From NCBI RefSeq assembly GCF_000684975.1, contig NZ_BAXZ01000009.1:62001-126000 (forward strand): DNA of 64,000 nucleotides, in the 5' to 3' direction. Positions 8,647 to 16,004 of the stretch are shown piece after piece. The DNA is from Paraburkholderia acidipaludis NBRC 101816. Its GTDB lineage: Bacteria; Pseudomonadota; Gammaproteobacteria; Burkholderiales; Burkholderiaceae. The translations under genes were made by a program, and so were the position numbers. Below the pieces are notes generated by a model. That model was not told the origin of the DNA. It saw only the letters and a program-made list of their open reading frames with translations, and ran no database searches. Numbering within the stretch: the first letter of the stretch is position 1; each line of letters opens with the position of its first letter.

Positions 8647-10056
8647 ATGAGCAAACAGCCAATCGGCGTGGTAGGGCTTGCCGTGATGGGCAGCAATCTG
8701 GCGCTCAACATCGAGAGCCGAGGCCATGCGGTGTCGGTGTTCAACCGTAGCCGCGAGAGAACCGACGAGCTGATCGCCGAGTACCCCGATCGCAAGCTCG
8801 TGCCGAGCTATACGCTGGAGGAATTCGTCGCGTCGCTGGAGAAGCCGCGCCGCATCCTGCTGATGGTGAAGGCCGGCGAGCCCACCGACGCCACCATCGC
8901 CGCGCTCAAGCCGCTGCTGGACCAGGGCGATATCCTGATCGACGGCGGCAACACGCATTTCACCGACACGATCCGCCGCAACCAGGAACTCGCGAAGGCG
9001 GGCCTGCACTTCATCGGCACGGGCGTTTCGGGCGGCGAGGAAGGCGCCCTGAAGGGCCCCTCGATCATGCCCGGCGGCCCGCGCGACGCTTACGACCTGG
9101 TCGCGCCGATCCTTACCGAAATCGCCGCCAAGGCGCCGGACGGCGCGCCCTGCGTCGCGTATATGGGGCCGGACGGCGCGGGCCACTACGTGAAGATGGT
9201 GCACAACGGCATCGAGTACGGCGACATGCAGCTGATCGCCGAAAGCTACGCGGTGCTCAAGCAGGTGCTGGGCCTCTCGAACGAGGAACTCGGCAAGGTC
9301 TATACCGAATGGAACCAGGGCGAGCTCGACAGCTACCTCATCGAGATCACCTCGAAGATCTTCGGCAAGAAGGACGAGGAGACGGGCAAGGATCTCGTGG
9401 ACGTGATCCTCGACCGCGCCGCGCAAAAGGGCACCGGCAAGTGGACGAGCCAGAACGCGCTCGACATTGGCGTGCCGCTGCCGCTCATCACCGAGTCGGT
9501 GTTCGCGCGTGTGCTCTCTTCGCTGAAGACGCAGCGCGTGGCGGCGAGCAAGGTGCTCTCGGGGCCGGCTCACAAGCCGTTCACGGGCGACCGCACGGCC
9601 TTTATCGAGGCGGTGCGCCGCGCGCTCTATCTGAGCAAGGTGATCTCGTATGCGCAGGGCTTCGCGCAACTGCGCGCCGCCTCCGACGAGTACAAGTGGG
9701 ATCTGCAGTACGGCACCATCGCCAAGATCTTCCGCGCGGGCTGCATCATCCGCGCGCGCTTCCTGCAGAAGATCATGGACGCCTACGCCAACGATCCGCA
9801 GCTGGCGAACCTTCTGCTCGACCCGTACTTCCGTGACGTCGCGGCGAACTACCAGGCGGCGCTGCGCGACGTGGTGATCCAGGCGGTGGCGGCCGGCGTG
9901 CCGGTGCCGGCGTTCTCGTCGGCGGTCGCCTACTTCGACGGTTATCGCTCGGAGCGTCTGCCGGCGAATCTCGTGCAGGCGCAGCGCGACTTCTTCGGCG
10001 CGCACACGTTCGAGCGCATCGACAAGCCCGGCAGTTTCCACGCCGACTGGGCCTGA
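8647..10056 (+). CDS. gnd: 6-phosphogluconate dehydrogenase, decarboxylating
   Basis: A 469-residue protein, the size of E. coli Gnd (468). It oxidises and decarboxylates 6-phosphogluconate to ribulose 5-phosphate with NADP in the oxidative pentose phosphate pathway. The N-terminal Rossmann start is 'GVVGLAVMGSNLALN'. The family signature 'ILIDGGNTHFTDT', the active-site 'GVSGGEEGALKGPSIMPGG' and the substrate-binding 'HNGIEYGDMQ' are all intact. GGAG precedes the ATG. It is monocistronic and ends at a strong hairpin terminator. Confidence 0.97.
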   Translation: MSKQPIGVVGLAVMGSNLALNIESRGHAVSVFNRSRERTDELIAEYPDRKLVPSYTLEEFVASLEKPRRILLMVKAGEPTDATIAALKPLLDQGDILIDGGNTHFTDTIRRNQELAKAGLHFIGTGVSGGEEGALKGPSIMPGGPRDAYDLVAPILTEIAAKAPDGAPCVAYMGPDGAGHYVKMVHNGIEYGDMQLIAESYAVLKQVLGLSNEELGKVYTEWNQGELDSYLIEITSKIFGKKDEETGKDLVDVILDRAAQKGTGKWTSQNALDIGVPLPLITESVFARVLSSLKTQRVAASKVLSGPAHKPFTGDRTAFIEAVRRALYLSKVISYAQGFAQLRAASDEYKWDLQYGTIAKIFRAGCIIRARFLQKIMDAYANDPQLANLLLDPYFRDVAANYQAALRDVVIQAVAAGVPVPAFSSAVAYFDGYRSERLPANLVQAQRDFFGAHTFERIDKPGSFHADWA

Positions 10057-10125
10057 CGGCAGCGCAGCGCCGGCTGCGGTACGCATCTAAAGGCTGCATT
10101 GTTGTTGCGGTCTTTGTAGGAATTG

Positions 10126-10154
10126 AAAGGTGAGCCTTCGGGCTCACCTTTTTT
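10126..10154 (+). terminator. Rho-independent terminator after gnd
   Basis: A perfect 11-bp stem AAAGGTGAGCC / GGCTCACCTTT closed by a UUCG tetraloop between C and G, an especially stable loop, and followed by six T residues. Confidence 0.95.
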
Positions 10155-10281
10155 ATTGCCGGAATCGCAAAGGTGTTTTCCAAATTAAGGGTTTTCCCTA
10201 TATCGGGTTTACTCCTACACTGTCATCACTCGCTGACGAACAGGGTGTTCCAAGCGAAAGAAAACAGACGGAGGTCCGATC

Positions 10282-10584
10282 ATGAAGAAGCTTCTTCCCG
10301 CAGTTGTTGTTGCTGCCATGCTTGCCGCCCCGGCGATTTCGTTCGCCCAGTCGAGCCAGCAAGGCCTGACCCGCGCCGAGGTTCGCGCGCAGCTCGTCGA
10401 ACTCGAGCAAGCCGGCTACAAGCCGCAAAGCGACCGTGTGAACTACCCGCAGGATCTGCAAGCCGCAGAGGCCCGCGTGAGCGCCGAAAAGCTGGCCAAC
10501 GGCAATACCAGCGGTTACGGCGCACCGGCGGCCGGCACCTCGGAATCGGGCGCCCCGGCGCAGCCCACCCGCGTCACCCCGTAA
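10282..10584 (+). CDS. DUF4148 domain-containing exported protein
   Basis: A 100-residue protein with a Sec signal peptide (KK, then a hydrophobic core, cleaved after 'SFA' near residue 22). The domain 'LTRAEVRAQLVELEQAGYKP' is typical of the DUF4148 family, which is multicopy in Burkholderia and relatives. The rest is Gly/Ala/Pro-rich and low in structure. Location is periplasmic; function is unknown. GGAGG lies upstream of the ATG. The transcript probably continues through the tandem-repeat region to the terminator at 10898-10933. Upstream, AGGG-TTTT-CCCT at 10188-10199 is a small inverted repeat of unknown role. Confidence 0.85.
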   Translation: MKKLLPAVVVAAMLAAPAISFAQSSQQGLTRAEVRAQLVELEQAGYKPQSDRVNYPQDLQAAEARVSAEKLANGNTSGYGAPAAGTSESGAPAQPTRVTP

Positions 10585-10639
10585 CAGTCAGGGTGCTTCG
10601 GCCACCGGGCAGTCCGGTTGGCCGGGGCAGCAGTACCGC

Positions 10640-10860
10640 CTGGAATTTGCAGTAGCCAGCTGTAGAAGTTGCACTGCCTCGTAGTGAAGTTCTCGCAGTG
10701 GCGGTAGAGGTGGCAGTCTCAAGCAGTAGCAGTGGTTGCCGTGCAGAAGTGAGTAGAAAGCTTGCAGTAGAGAAGTTGCAGTCTCAAGCAGCGGTAGTGG
10801 TTGCAGTGCAGAAGTGAGCAGAGAGAGCTTGCAGTTGCAGTAAAGAAGTAGCAGTACGAG
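10640..10860 (+). repeat. Degenerate GCAGT-rich region with two 65-bp tandem units
   Basis: About 220 bp rich in GCAGT, GAAGT and AGTAG words. Two clear direct copies begin with the same 14 bases (starting GCAGTCTCAAGCAG) at 10713 and 10778, a period of 65 bp; the second copy runs to about 10842. The block has strong purine (G/A) skew on the plus strand and no plausible coding frame. It lies between the DUF4148 stop codon and a terminator, so it is probably transcribed as a long 3' untranslated region or a separate RNA. Confidence 0.7.
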
Positions 10861-10897
10861 CAGGACAGATGTTTGCTGTACCCGCAGTACGCAGTCG

Positions 10898-10935
10898 AGC
10901 GCGGCCCGGTCCAGAACCGGCCCGCGCTTTTTCTT
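10898..10935 (+). terminator. Rho-independent terminator after the repeat region
   Basis: A 13-bp stem (10898-10910 with 10916-10928, one C-C mismatch), loop CCAGA, followed by TTTTTCTTT. It ends the DUF4148/repeat transcript about 310 bp after the stop codon. Confidence 0.85.
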
Positions 10936-10987
10936 TGCCGCAATCAATCCGCGCCTGGCCTGCCTCGCGCGGGCCGTCGCGTCGCTT

Positions 10988-11719
10988 TCAGCGTCCCGGC
11001 AGATGCGGCACGCCTTCGTTGCTGGTCACGCTGAGCTGATGGATCGTGCGGTGCGCCTTGTTCAGCTGCGCCTGGGCGGCGATACGCTGGGCTTCCAGCT
11101 GTGCCACTTCCTTGCGCACCTGGTGCTGGCGGCTCGTCACGCGGTGCTCCTGCTCCGTGTGCCGCTGCAGGTCCGTGCGCAGACGTTCCGCCTGCTCTTC
11201 CGATTCCTCGATCTGCCGCGTCAGTTGCTCGTTCTGGGCGATCAGCCAGGCGCGGCGCGTTTCGCCGTCCGCGAGACGCGTGGCCTGCTCTTCCAGGAGG
11301 TGAAACGCCGCCGCTGCGGCGTCGAGATCGGCGGCCTTCAGCGCGCGCCAGAGCAAGCCGTCCTGATGCAACGCCACGTAATAGCTCAGCGTGCGCGCGT
11401 GGAAAAGCAGGTTCACCGTGTAGTCGAAGCTGCGGAACACGCGGAATGTCGCGAGTTCGTTCGCGGTGGCGAGCGCCGCGAATTCAGCGCCGTCGGCGAT
11501 CTGCACGGGGCGGCCGTTCAACTGCGACGGCACGACGGGCACCGCGCGCAGCGTGGGCACCGGGCGCACGGCGCTGCCCACCTCGGCTTCGAGCGCTTCG
11601 GACGGCATGTCTTCTGCAACGGTTTCGGCGGATGCCAGATGCCCTTTGTGCGACACGGCGACGAGGTGCGACGGTCCGCCCGAGAGCACGGCGTTACGGC
11701 GGTTCAGGAAGGTTTTCAC
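10988..11719 (-). CDS. DUF2968-like coiled-coil protein
   Basis: A 243-residue protein. Residues about 60-150 contain 'FRVFRSFDYTVNLLFHARTLSYYVALHQDGLLWRAL' (an aromatic-rich patch), and residues about 140-220 form a long Glu/Gln/Arg heptad-like coiled coil. This arrangement matches DUF2968, a Burkholderia family without known function. The start codon is GTG at 11719, supported by GGGGGA seven bases upstream. No signal peptide is evident. It is oriented like the 106-residue gene 152 bp upstream, so the two may be cotranscribed. Confidence 0.65.
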   Translation of the reverse strand: MKTFLNRRNAVLSGGPSHLVAVSHKGHLASAETVAEDMPSEALEAEVGSAVRPVPTLRAVPVVPSQLNGRPVQIADGAEFAALATANELATFRVFRSFDYTVNLLFHARTLSYYVALHQDGLLWRALKAADLDAAAAAFHLLEEQATRLADGETRRAWLIAQNEQLTRQIEESEEQAERLRTDLQRHTEQEHRVTSRQHQVRKEVAQLEAQRIAAQAQLNKAHRTIHQLSVTSNEGVPHLPGR

Positions 11720-11871
11720 GGCGTTTCCCCCAGAATGACACGCCTTCTTGCCGGCGGCCGGTCATACGCCTCGAAACGAGGCGAGCCGCCGGGGCAGGCG
11801 TGCTGTCAAAACGGGGCAGGCGGGGGGATGACAACCGCAGGCTGCCATCCGCCGTCCGCTCCGGGCTGGCC

Positions 11872-12192
11872 TTAATGCAGCAGGCGCCGGCGGCGTGCGA
11901 TGTCGTCGAAGAGCGCACGGCCGGGCTCTAGCGCGAAAAGCCAGGTTTCGTCATAGCCGCTGAGCGTATCGAGCGCGTCTCGCAGGCGCTCCAGCACCAC
12001 GGCCGGAATTTCGACGGTTGCCTCGACGCCGCCGGACAGGCGCGCGACGCTGGCATGCTGGACCAGCTCGTCCGCGGCCTCGGCCACGTCGGCCGCAAAA
12101 ACAAGATGGTTGTTCAACAATTCAACGAGACCAGGTGACGCCGCAACGTCTTCGACACTGAGTTGCACGGAAAGGAAGGTGGCTTTGTTCAT
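11872..12192 (-). CDS. Hypothetical protein, 106 residues
   Basis: A small acidic cytosolic protein with no family that I recognise. It begins 'MNKATFLSVQLSVEDVA' and is mostly predicted helix with Leu/Val/Ala heptads. The ATG at 12192 has GAGG immediately upstream and a GTGAGG at a better distance. The frame upstream of this ATG overlaps the divergent lipoprotein gene and is not coding. It lies 152 bp upstream of the DUF2968-like gene on the same strand. No cysteines, membrane segments or motifs are visible. Confidence 0.6.
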   Translation of the reverse strand: MNKATFLSVQLSVEDVAASPGLVELLNNHLVFAADVAEAADELVQHASVARLSGGVEATVEIPAVVLERLRDALDTLSGYDETWLFALEPGRALFDDIARRRRLLH

Positions 12193-12396
12193 CCTCGGAT
12201 TCCTCACGGACGTGGCACCGCAGCGAGAGACCTGGCATTGTTTTTCTGAGGCAGCACGAGGCAGTATAGGCGAGCGTCGCGACAAGTGAGAGCCGGCCGG
12301 CTCGACGTGGCCCGACAGGGGGCGCCTGACGGGGGACGAGAGGCGTCGGGCGATATAATGGGGGCCGTTCGCGAGGAACCAGCGAGGATCAGCAAG

Positions 12397-13143
12397 ATGA
12401 ATCGATACCGGCGAAACCCGGGCGTGGCTGCGGCATGGGCCGCGCTGACGCTCCTGATGAGCGCCTGCACGATGAGCCCCCCTTGGTCGGGCGAGCCGGC
12501 AGTGCCTGCCGCGACCTCGAACGGCGGCGTGCCCGCCGGCTATTACCGCGTCAATCCCGGCGATACGCTCGGCCGCATTGCCAATGCCTTCGGGCAGCGG
12601 TCGCAGGATATCGCCGGCTGGAACCAGCTGCCGCCCAACGCCTCCGTCGTGCCCGGCCAGGTGCTGAGGGTCGCGCCTCCTTCGGCCTACGCGCCGTCGC
12701 CCGTGCCGCCGCAGCAGCCTTCGGCGGTGCCGGGCGCGCCAGCGGCGGCGGGTGTCGCGATGCCGGCGCCGGTCAACGCTTCCCTCGCGCTCAACTGGCC
12801 CGCGCGCGGGCCGATCGTGCAGCGTTTCGTGCCCGGCCAGTCCACCGGCATCCTGATCGGCGGCTCGGTGGGCGAGCCCGTGAAGGCCGCCGCGGCGGGC
12901 CGCGTGGTCTATGCGGGCACGGGTATCGAGGCCTACGGGCCGCTCGTCATCATCAAGCACAACGATACGGTGGTGACCGCCTACGGTCACAACAGCAAGC
13001 TGCTCGTGAAGGAAGACGACGTTGTCGCGCAGGGCCAGCCCATCGCCGAAATGGGCCTCGATTCGCATGGCGTCGCGGGCGTGCAGTTCGAAGTGCGCAG
13101 CGGCGGCAAGCCGGTCGACCCGCTTCCGCTGCTGCCGCGCTAA
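12397..13143 (+). CDS. LysM/M23-domain lipoprotein (NlpD-type amidase activator)
   Basis: A 248-residue lipoprotein with lipobox L-M-S-A-C24. A LysM domain ('YYRVNPGDTLGRIANAF', residues about 48-94) binds peptidoglycan, a Pro/Ala linker follows, and then comes a LytM/M23 domain. The zinc ligands of active M23 peptidases are missing: the HxxxD position reads 'STGILI', the HxH position reads 'VQFEVR', and only 'AYGHNS' keeps a His. E. coli NlpD and EnvC have the same losses and act as non-catalytic activators of cell-wall amidases. The ATG was chosen because it directly precedes the signal peptide and has GAGGA upstream. Confidence 0.88.
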   Translation: MNRYRRNPGVAAAWAALTLLMSACTMSPPWSGEPAVPAATSNGGVPAGYYRVNPGDTLGRIANAFGQRSQDIAGWNQLPPNASVVPGQVLRVAPPSAYAPSPVPPQQPSAVPGAPAAAGVAMPAPVNASLALNWPARGPIVQRFVPGQSTGILIGGSVGEPVKAAAAGRVVYAGTGIEAYGPLVIIKHNDTVVTAYGHNSKLLVKEDDVVAQGQPIAEMGLDSHGVAGVQFEVRSGGKPVDPLPLLPR

Positions 13144-13214
13144 GCCGCCGCGCCGGTCTCGTCCGGCGCGGGCGGTCGCCGTCGTGCGAGCGCCAGACAC
13201 AAGGAGTCCTTAGC

Positions 13215-14222
13215 ATGATCGATCTGCGTAGCGATACCGTCACCCGCCCGAGCCAGGCCATGCTCGCCGCCATGACGCGAGCCGAAACCGGCGACGACGT
13301 CTGGGGCGACGATCCCACCGTCCTGCGCCTGCAGGCGCGCGTTGCCGAGGAAGCGGGCAAGGAGGCGGGTCTCTTCTTCCCGAGCGGCACGCAGAGCAAT
13401 CTTGCCGCGCTGATGGCCCACTGCGCGCGCGGCGACGAATACATCGTCGGGCAAGCGGCGCACACCTACAAATACGAAGGAGGCGGTGCCGCCGTGCTCG
13501 GCAGCATCCAGCCGCAGCCGCTCGACAATGCCGAGGACGGCACGATTGCGCTCGAGCGCATCGCCGCCGCGATCAAGCCGATCGACGACCACTTCGCGCG
13601 TACGCGCCTGCTGGCACTGGAGAACACGATCGGCGGGAAGGTGCTGCCCGCGGCCTACGTGGCCGAGGCAACGCAGCTTGCCCGCTCGCGCGGGCTCTCC
13701 ACGCATCTCGACGGCGCGCGCGTATTCAATGCGGCCGTCGCATCGGGCCAGCCGCTGAAGGCGCTGGCCGAGGGCTTCGATTCGGTCTCCATCTGCTTTT
13801 CGAAGGGGCTGGGCGCGCCGGTGGGGTCGGTGCTGGTGGGCAACCGCGCGCTGATCGACACGGCGCACCGCTGGCGCAAGGTGCTGGGCGGCGGCATGCG
13901 CCAGTCCGGCGTGCTCGCGGCCGCCTGCCTTTATGCGTTCGACCACAACGTCGCGCGCCTCGCCGACGACCACGCGAATGCCGCCCGGCTTGCCGCGGGT
14001 CTCTCGCAGGTCGGCGAGGTCAAGGTCATGTCGCAGGCCACGAACATGGTGTTCGTCCAGTTCCCGCAGATGCACTGCGCGCCGCTCGAAGCGTGGCTCA
14101 AGGAGCGCGGCATCCTCACGCAGATGCTCTATGCAGCGCGCTTCGTCACGCATCTCGATGTGTCGGCGGCCGATATCGACACGTTCGTCGAAGCCGTGAA
14201 GGCTTACTTCGCGAGCCGCTAG
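13215..14222 (+). CDS. ltaE: Low-specificity L-threonine aldolase
   Basis: A 335-residue PLP enzyme that cleaves L-threonine and L-allo-threonine to glycine and acetaldehyde. It opens 'MIDLRSDTVTRPSQAM', typical of LtaE. 'GDDVWGDDPTV' and the PLP lysine in 'CFSKGLGAPVGS' are intact. AAGGAG lies nine bases before the ATG, and the gene starts 71 bp after the lipoprotein stop codon, so the two may be cotranscribed without functional connection. It is convergent with the MFS gene, 22 bp apart. Confidence 0.95.
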   Translation: MIDLRSDTVTRPSQAMLAAMTRAETGDDVWGDDPTVLRLQARVAEEAGKEAGLFFPSGTQSNLAALMAHCARGDEYIVGQAAHTYKYEGGGAAVLGSIQPQPLDNAEDGTIALERIAAAIKPIDDHFARTRLLALENTIGGKVLPAAYVAEATQLARSRGLSTHLDGARVFNAAVASGQPLKALAEGFDSVSICFSKGLGAPVGSVLVGNRALIDTAHRWRKVLGGGMRQSGVLAAACLYAFDHNVARLADDHANAARLAAGLSQVGEVKVMSQATNMVFVQFPQMHCAPLEAWLKERGILTQMLYAARFVTHLDVSAADIDTFVEAVKAYFASR

Positions 14223-14244
14223 CGCGCTGCGGATAATCCATGCT

Positions 14245-15816
14245 TCAGGCGCGGCGCACCGCCCGGTGCGACGGCGCGAAGAGGCGTACACCGCTCACCA
14301 CGCTCGCGGCGCCTGCGAACACGGCGCCGAGCGTCAGCGCGAGGGTGGGCCCGTGGCGTCCCGCGAGGCCGAAGCACAGTGCGACGAGCGCTGCTCCCGT
14401 GGTCTGCCCGATGAGCCGCGCGGTGGCGATGATGCCGCTCGCGCCGCCGCTGCGCTCGGGCGGCGCGCTCGACATGATCGCGCGCAGATTGGGCGACTGG
14501 AAAAAGCCGAAGCCCGCGCCGCAAATCGCCATGCGCCACACGATGGCTTCCACGCCGGGATGCGGCGCCATCAGCGCGAGCGAGGCCATGCCTGCCGAGA
14601 GGATCGCGAGCCCGATCGCGCCGAGGAGTCCGGGCGGGTAGCGGTCGGACAGCCGCCCGGCGATGGGCGCGGCGGCGGCCACGACCACCGACCAGGGCGT
14701 CATGAGAAAGCCGGTTTCCACCTGGCTGCGCATCAGCACGGTTTCGAAATAGAACGGCAGCGAGACGAACGCGAGACCCTGCGCCGCGAACGAGCAGACC
14801 GCCGTCAAGGCCGAAAGCGTGAACACGGGCCGCCTGAAGAGATCGACGGGCAGCATCGGCGCAGGATGGCCCGCTTCGCGCCGGATCAGCAGCACGCCGA
14901 AGACGAGCGCGATCGCCGCGGCGATGCCGACCACGCCGGCGCTCGCGCGCTGCGCCGATTCGCCGAGCGCGAAGATCAGCGCGGCGAACGCGACGACGTT
15001 CAGGACCGCCGCGACGGGATCGAAGGCGTGCTTCCCGGTGGCCGTGTGCGGCAGCGCCGGCAGTGCGAATGCGAGCGCGAGGGCGCCGAGCGGCACGTTG
15101 ACCGCGAAGAGCCACGGCCAGGTGCCCAGCGAAAGGATCACCGAGGCGATGGTCGGCCCGATGGCGAACGAGACGCCCACCACGAGCGCGTTCATGCCGA
15201 GCCCGCGCCCGAGCCGGTGCGGCGGATAGAGGAAGCGGATCAACGCCGTGTTGACGCTCATGATCGCGCTCGCGCCGAGGCCCTGCAGCACGCGCGCGGC
15301 GGCGAGCGCGCCGAGCGTGGGCGAGAGCGAGCAGGCGAGCGACGCCACCGTGAAGATCGCGAGCCCGCTCACGTAGACACGGCGGTGCCCGACGATGTCG
15401 CCGAGCGCGGCGAGCGGCAGCAGCGTCGCGACCATGGCGAGCTGGTAGGCGTTGATGATCCAGACCGAAGCCGCGGGCGCCGCGTGCAGGTCGGCGGCGA
15501 TGGCCGGCAGGGCGGTATTGGCGATGGCGGTGTCGAGCGTGGCGAGCGCGACGGCCAGCATCACCGCGGCCATCGCGCGGCGATTCTTTGCGGATATCGG
15601 TGCGTCGCCGTCGGACTGCACCTCGCGGGTCGCGGACGTGGTTTCGGGCAAGGCGGTCTCAGGCGGAAGAAAGGGGGCGGCGGCGCGCGGCGTGCCGATC
15701 TGCGATTGTTGCAGAGCACAGCGGATCGTGCAGGAAGCGTCCCATGGCGTGGGCTGACTGTAAGGCTGGCCGCGAGACGGGGCGGCGATCCGGGTCGATG
15801 GGTTCCGGCAATGCAA
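14245..15816 (-). CDS. MFS transporter, DHA2-like drug exporter
   Basis: A polytopic inner-membrane protein with about 14 predicted membrane segments. TM1 contains 'TLDTAIANTALPAI', the DHA2/EmrB signature position; the loop 2-3 motif appears as 'LGDIVGHRR', and motif C-like 'GLGASAIMSVNTALI' is present. It probably exports drugs by proton antiport. The start is uncertain: the longest frame begins with TTG at 15816 (AAAGG upstream) and gives an 80-residue hydrophilic leader. A GTG at 15621 or the ATG at 15573 would give a more usual N-terminus. It is divergent from glgP. Confidence 0.85.
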   Translation of the reverse strand: MHCRNPSTRIAAPSRGQPYSQPTPWDASCTIRCALQQSQIGTPRAAAPFLPPETALPETTSATREVQSDGDAPISAKNRRAMAAVMLAVALATLDTAIANTALPAIAADLHAAPAASVWIINAYQLAMVATLLPLAALGDIVGHRRVYVSGLAIFTVASLACSLSPTLGALAAARVLQGLGASAIMSVNTALIRFLYPPHRLGRGLGMNALVVGVSFAIGPTIASVILSLGTWPWLFAVNVPLGALALAFALPALPHTATGKHAFDPVAAVLNVVAFAALIFALGESAQRASAGVVGIAAAIALVFGVLLIRREAGHPAPMLPVDLFRRPVFTLSALTAVCSFAAQGLAFVSLPFYFETVLMRSQVETGFLMTPWSVVVAAAAPIAGRLSDRYPPGLLGAIGLAILSAGMASLALMAPHPGVEAIVWRMAICGAGFGFFQSPNLRAIMSSAPPERSGGASGIIATARLIGQTTGAALVALCFGLAGRHGPTLALTLGAVFAGAASVVSGVRLFAPSHRAVRRA

Positions 15817-16004
15817 CTAACGGCCTTTACCGGCGACCTTGGGCGATACGAATGCCGCACTGCGGCACGCCGCTTGCAACAGCGCCCCGTCCCATGGCGC
15901 GCCGCCGCAAGCGCCGGGAAAATGTCCTACTCTGCAAACTTGATCTGTGCTCGCGGCCCGGCGGATCGCTGCAGCACACCAACTCCGGTCGACAGGAGGT
16001 ATCG

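Noticed and set aside
7462..10086. An 874-codon minus-strand frame opposite the sirtuin gene, the methyltransferase gene and gnd
   Set aside because: Shadow of well-supported plus-strand genes; no recognisable motifs.
10588..10947. A 119-residue minus-strand frame across the GCAGT repeat region
   Set aside because: Its Leu/Cys/Thr-rich translation is a by-product of the repeat skew; no ribosome-binding site and no protein-like composition.
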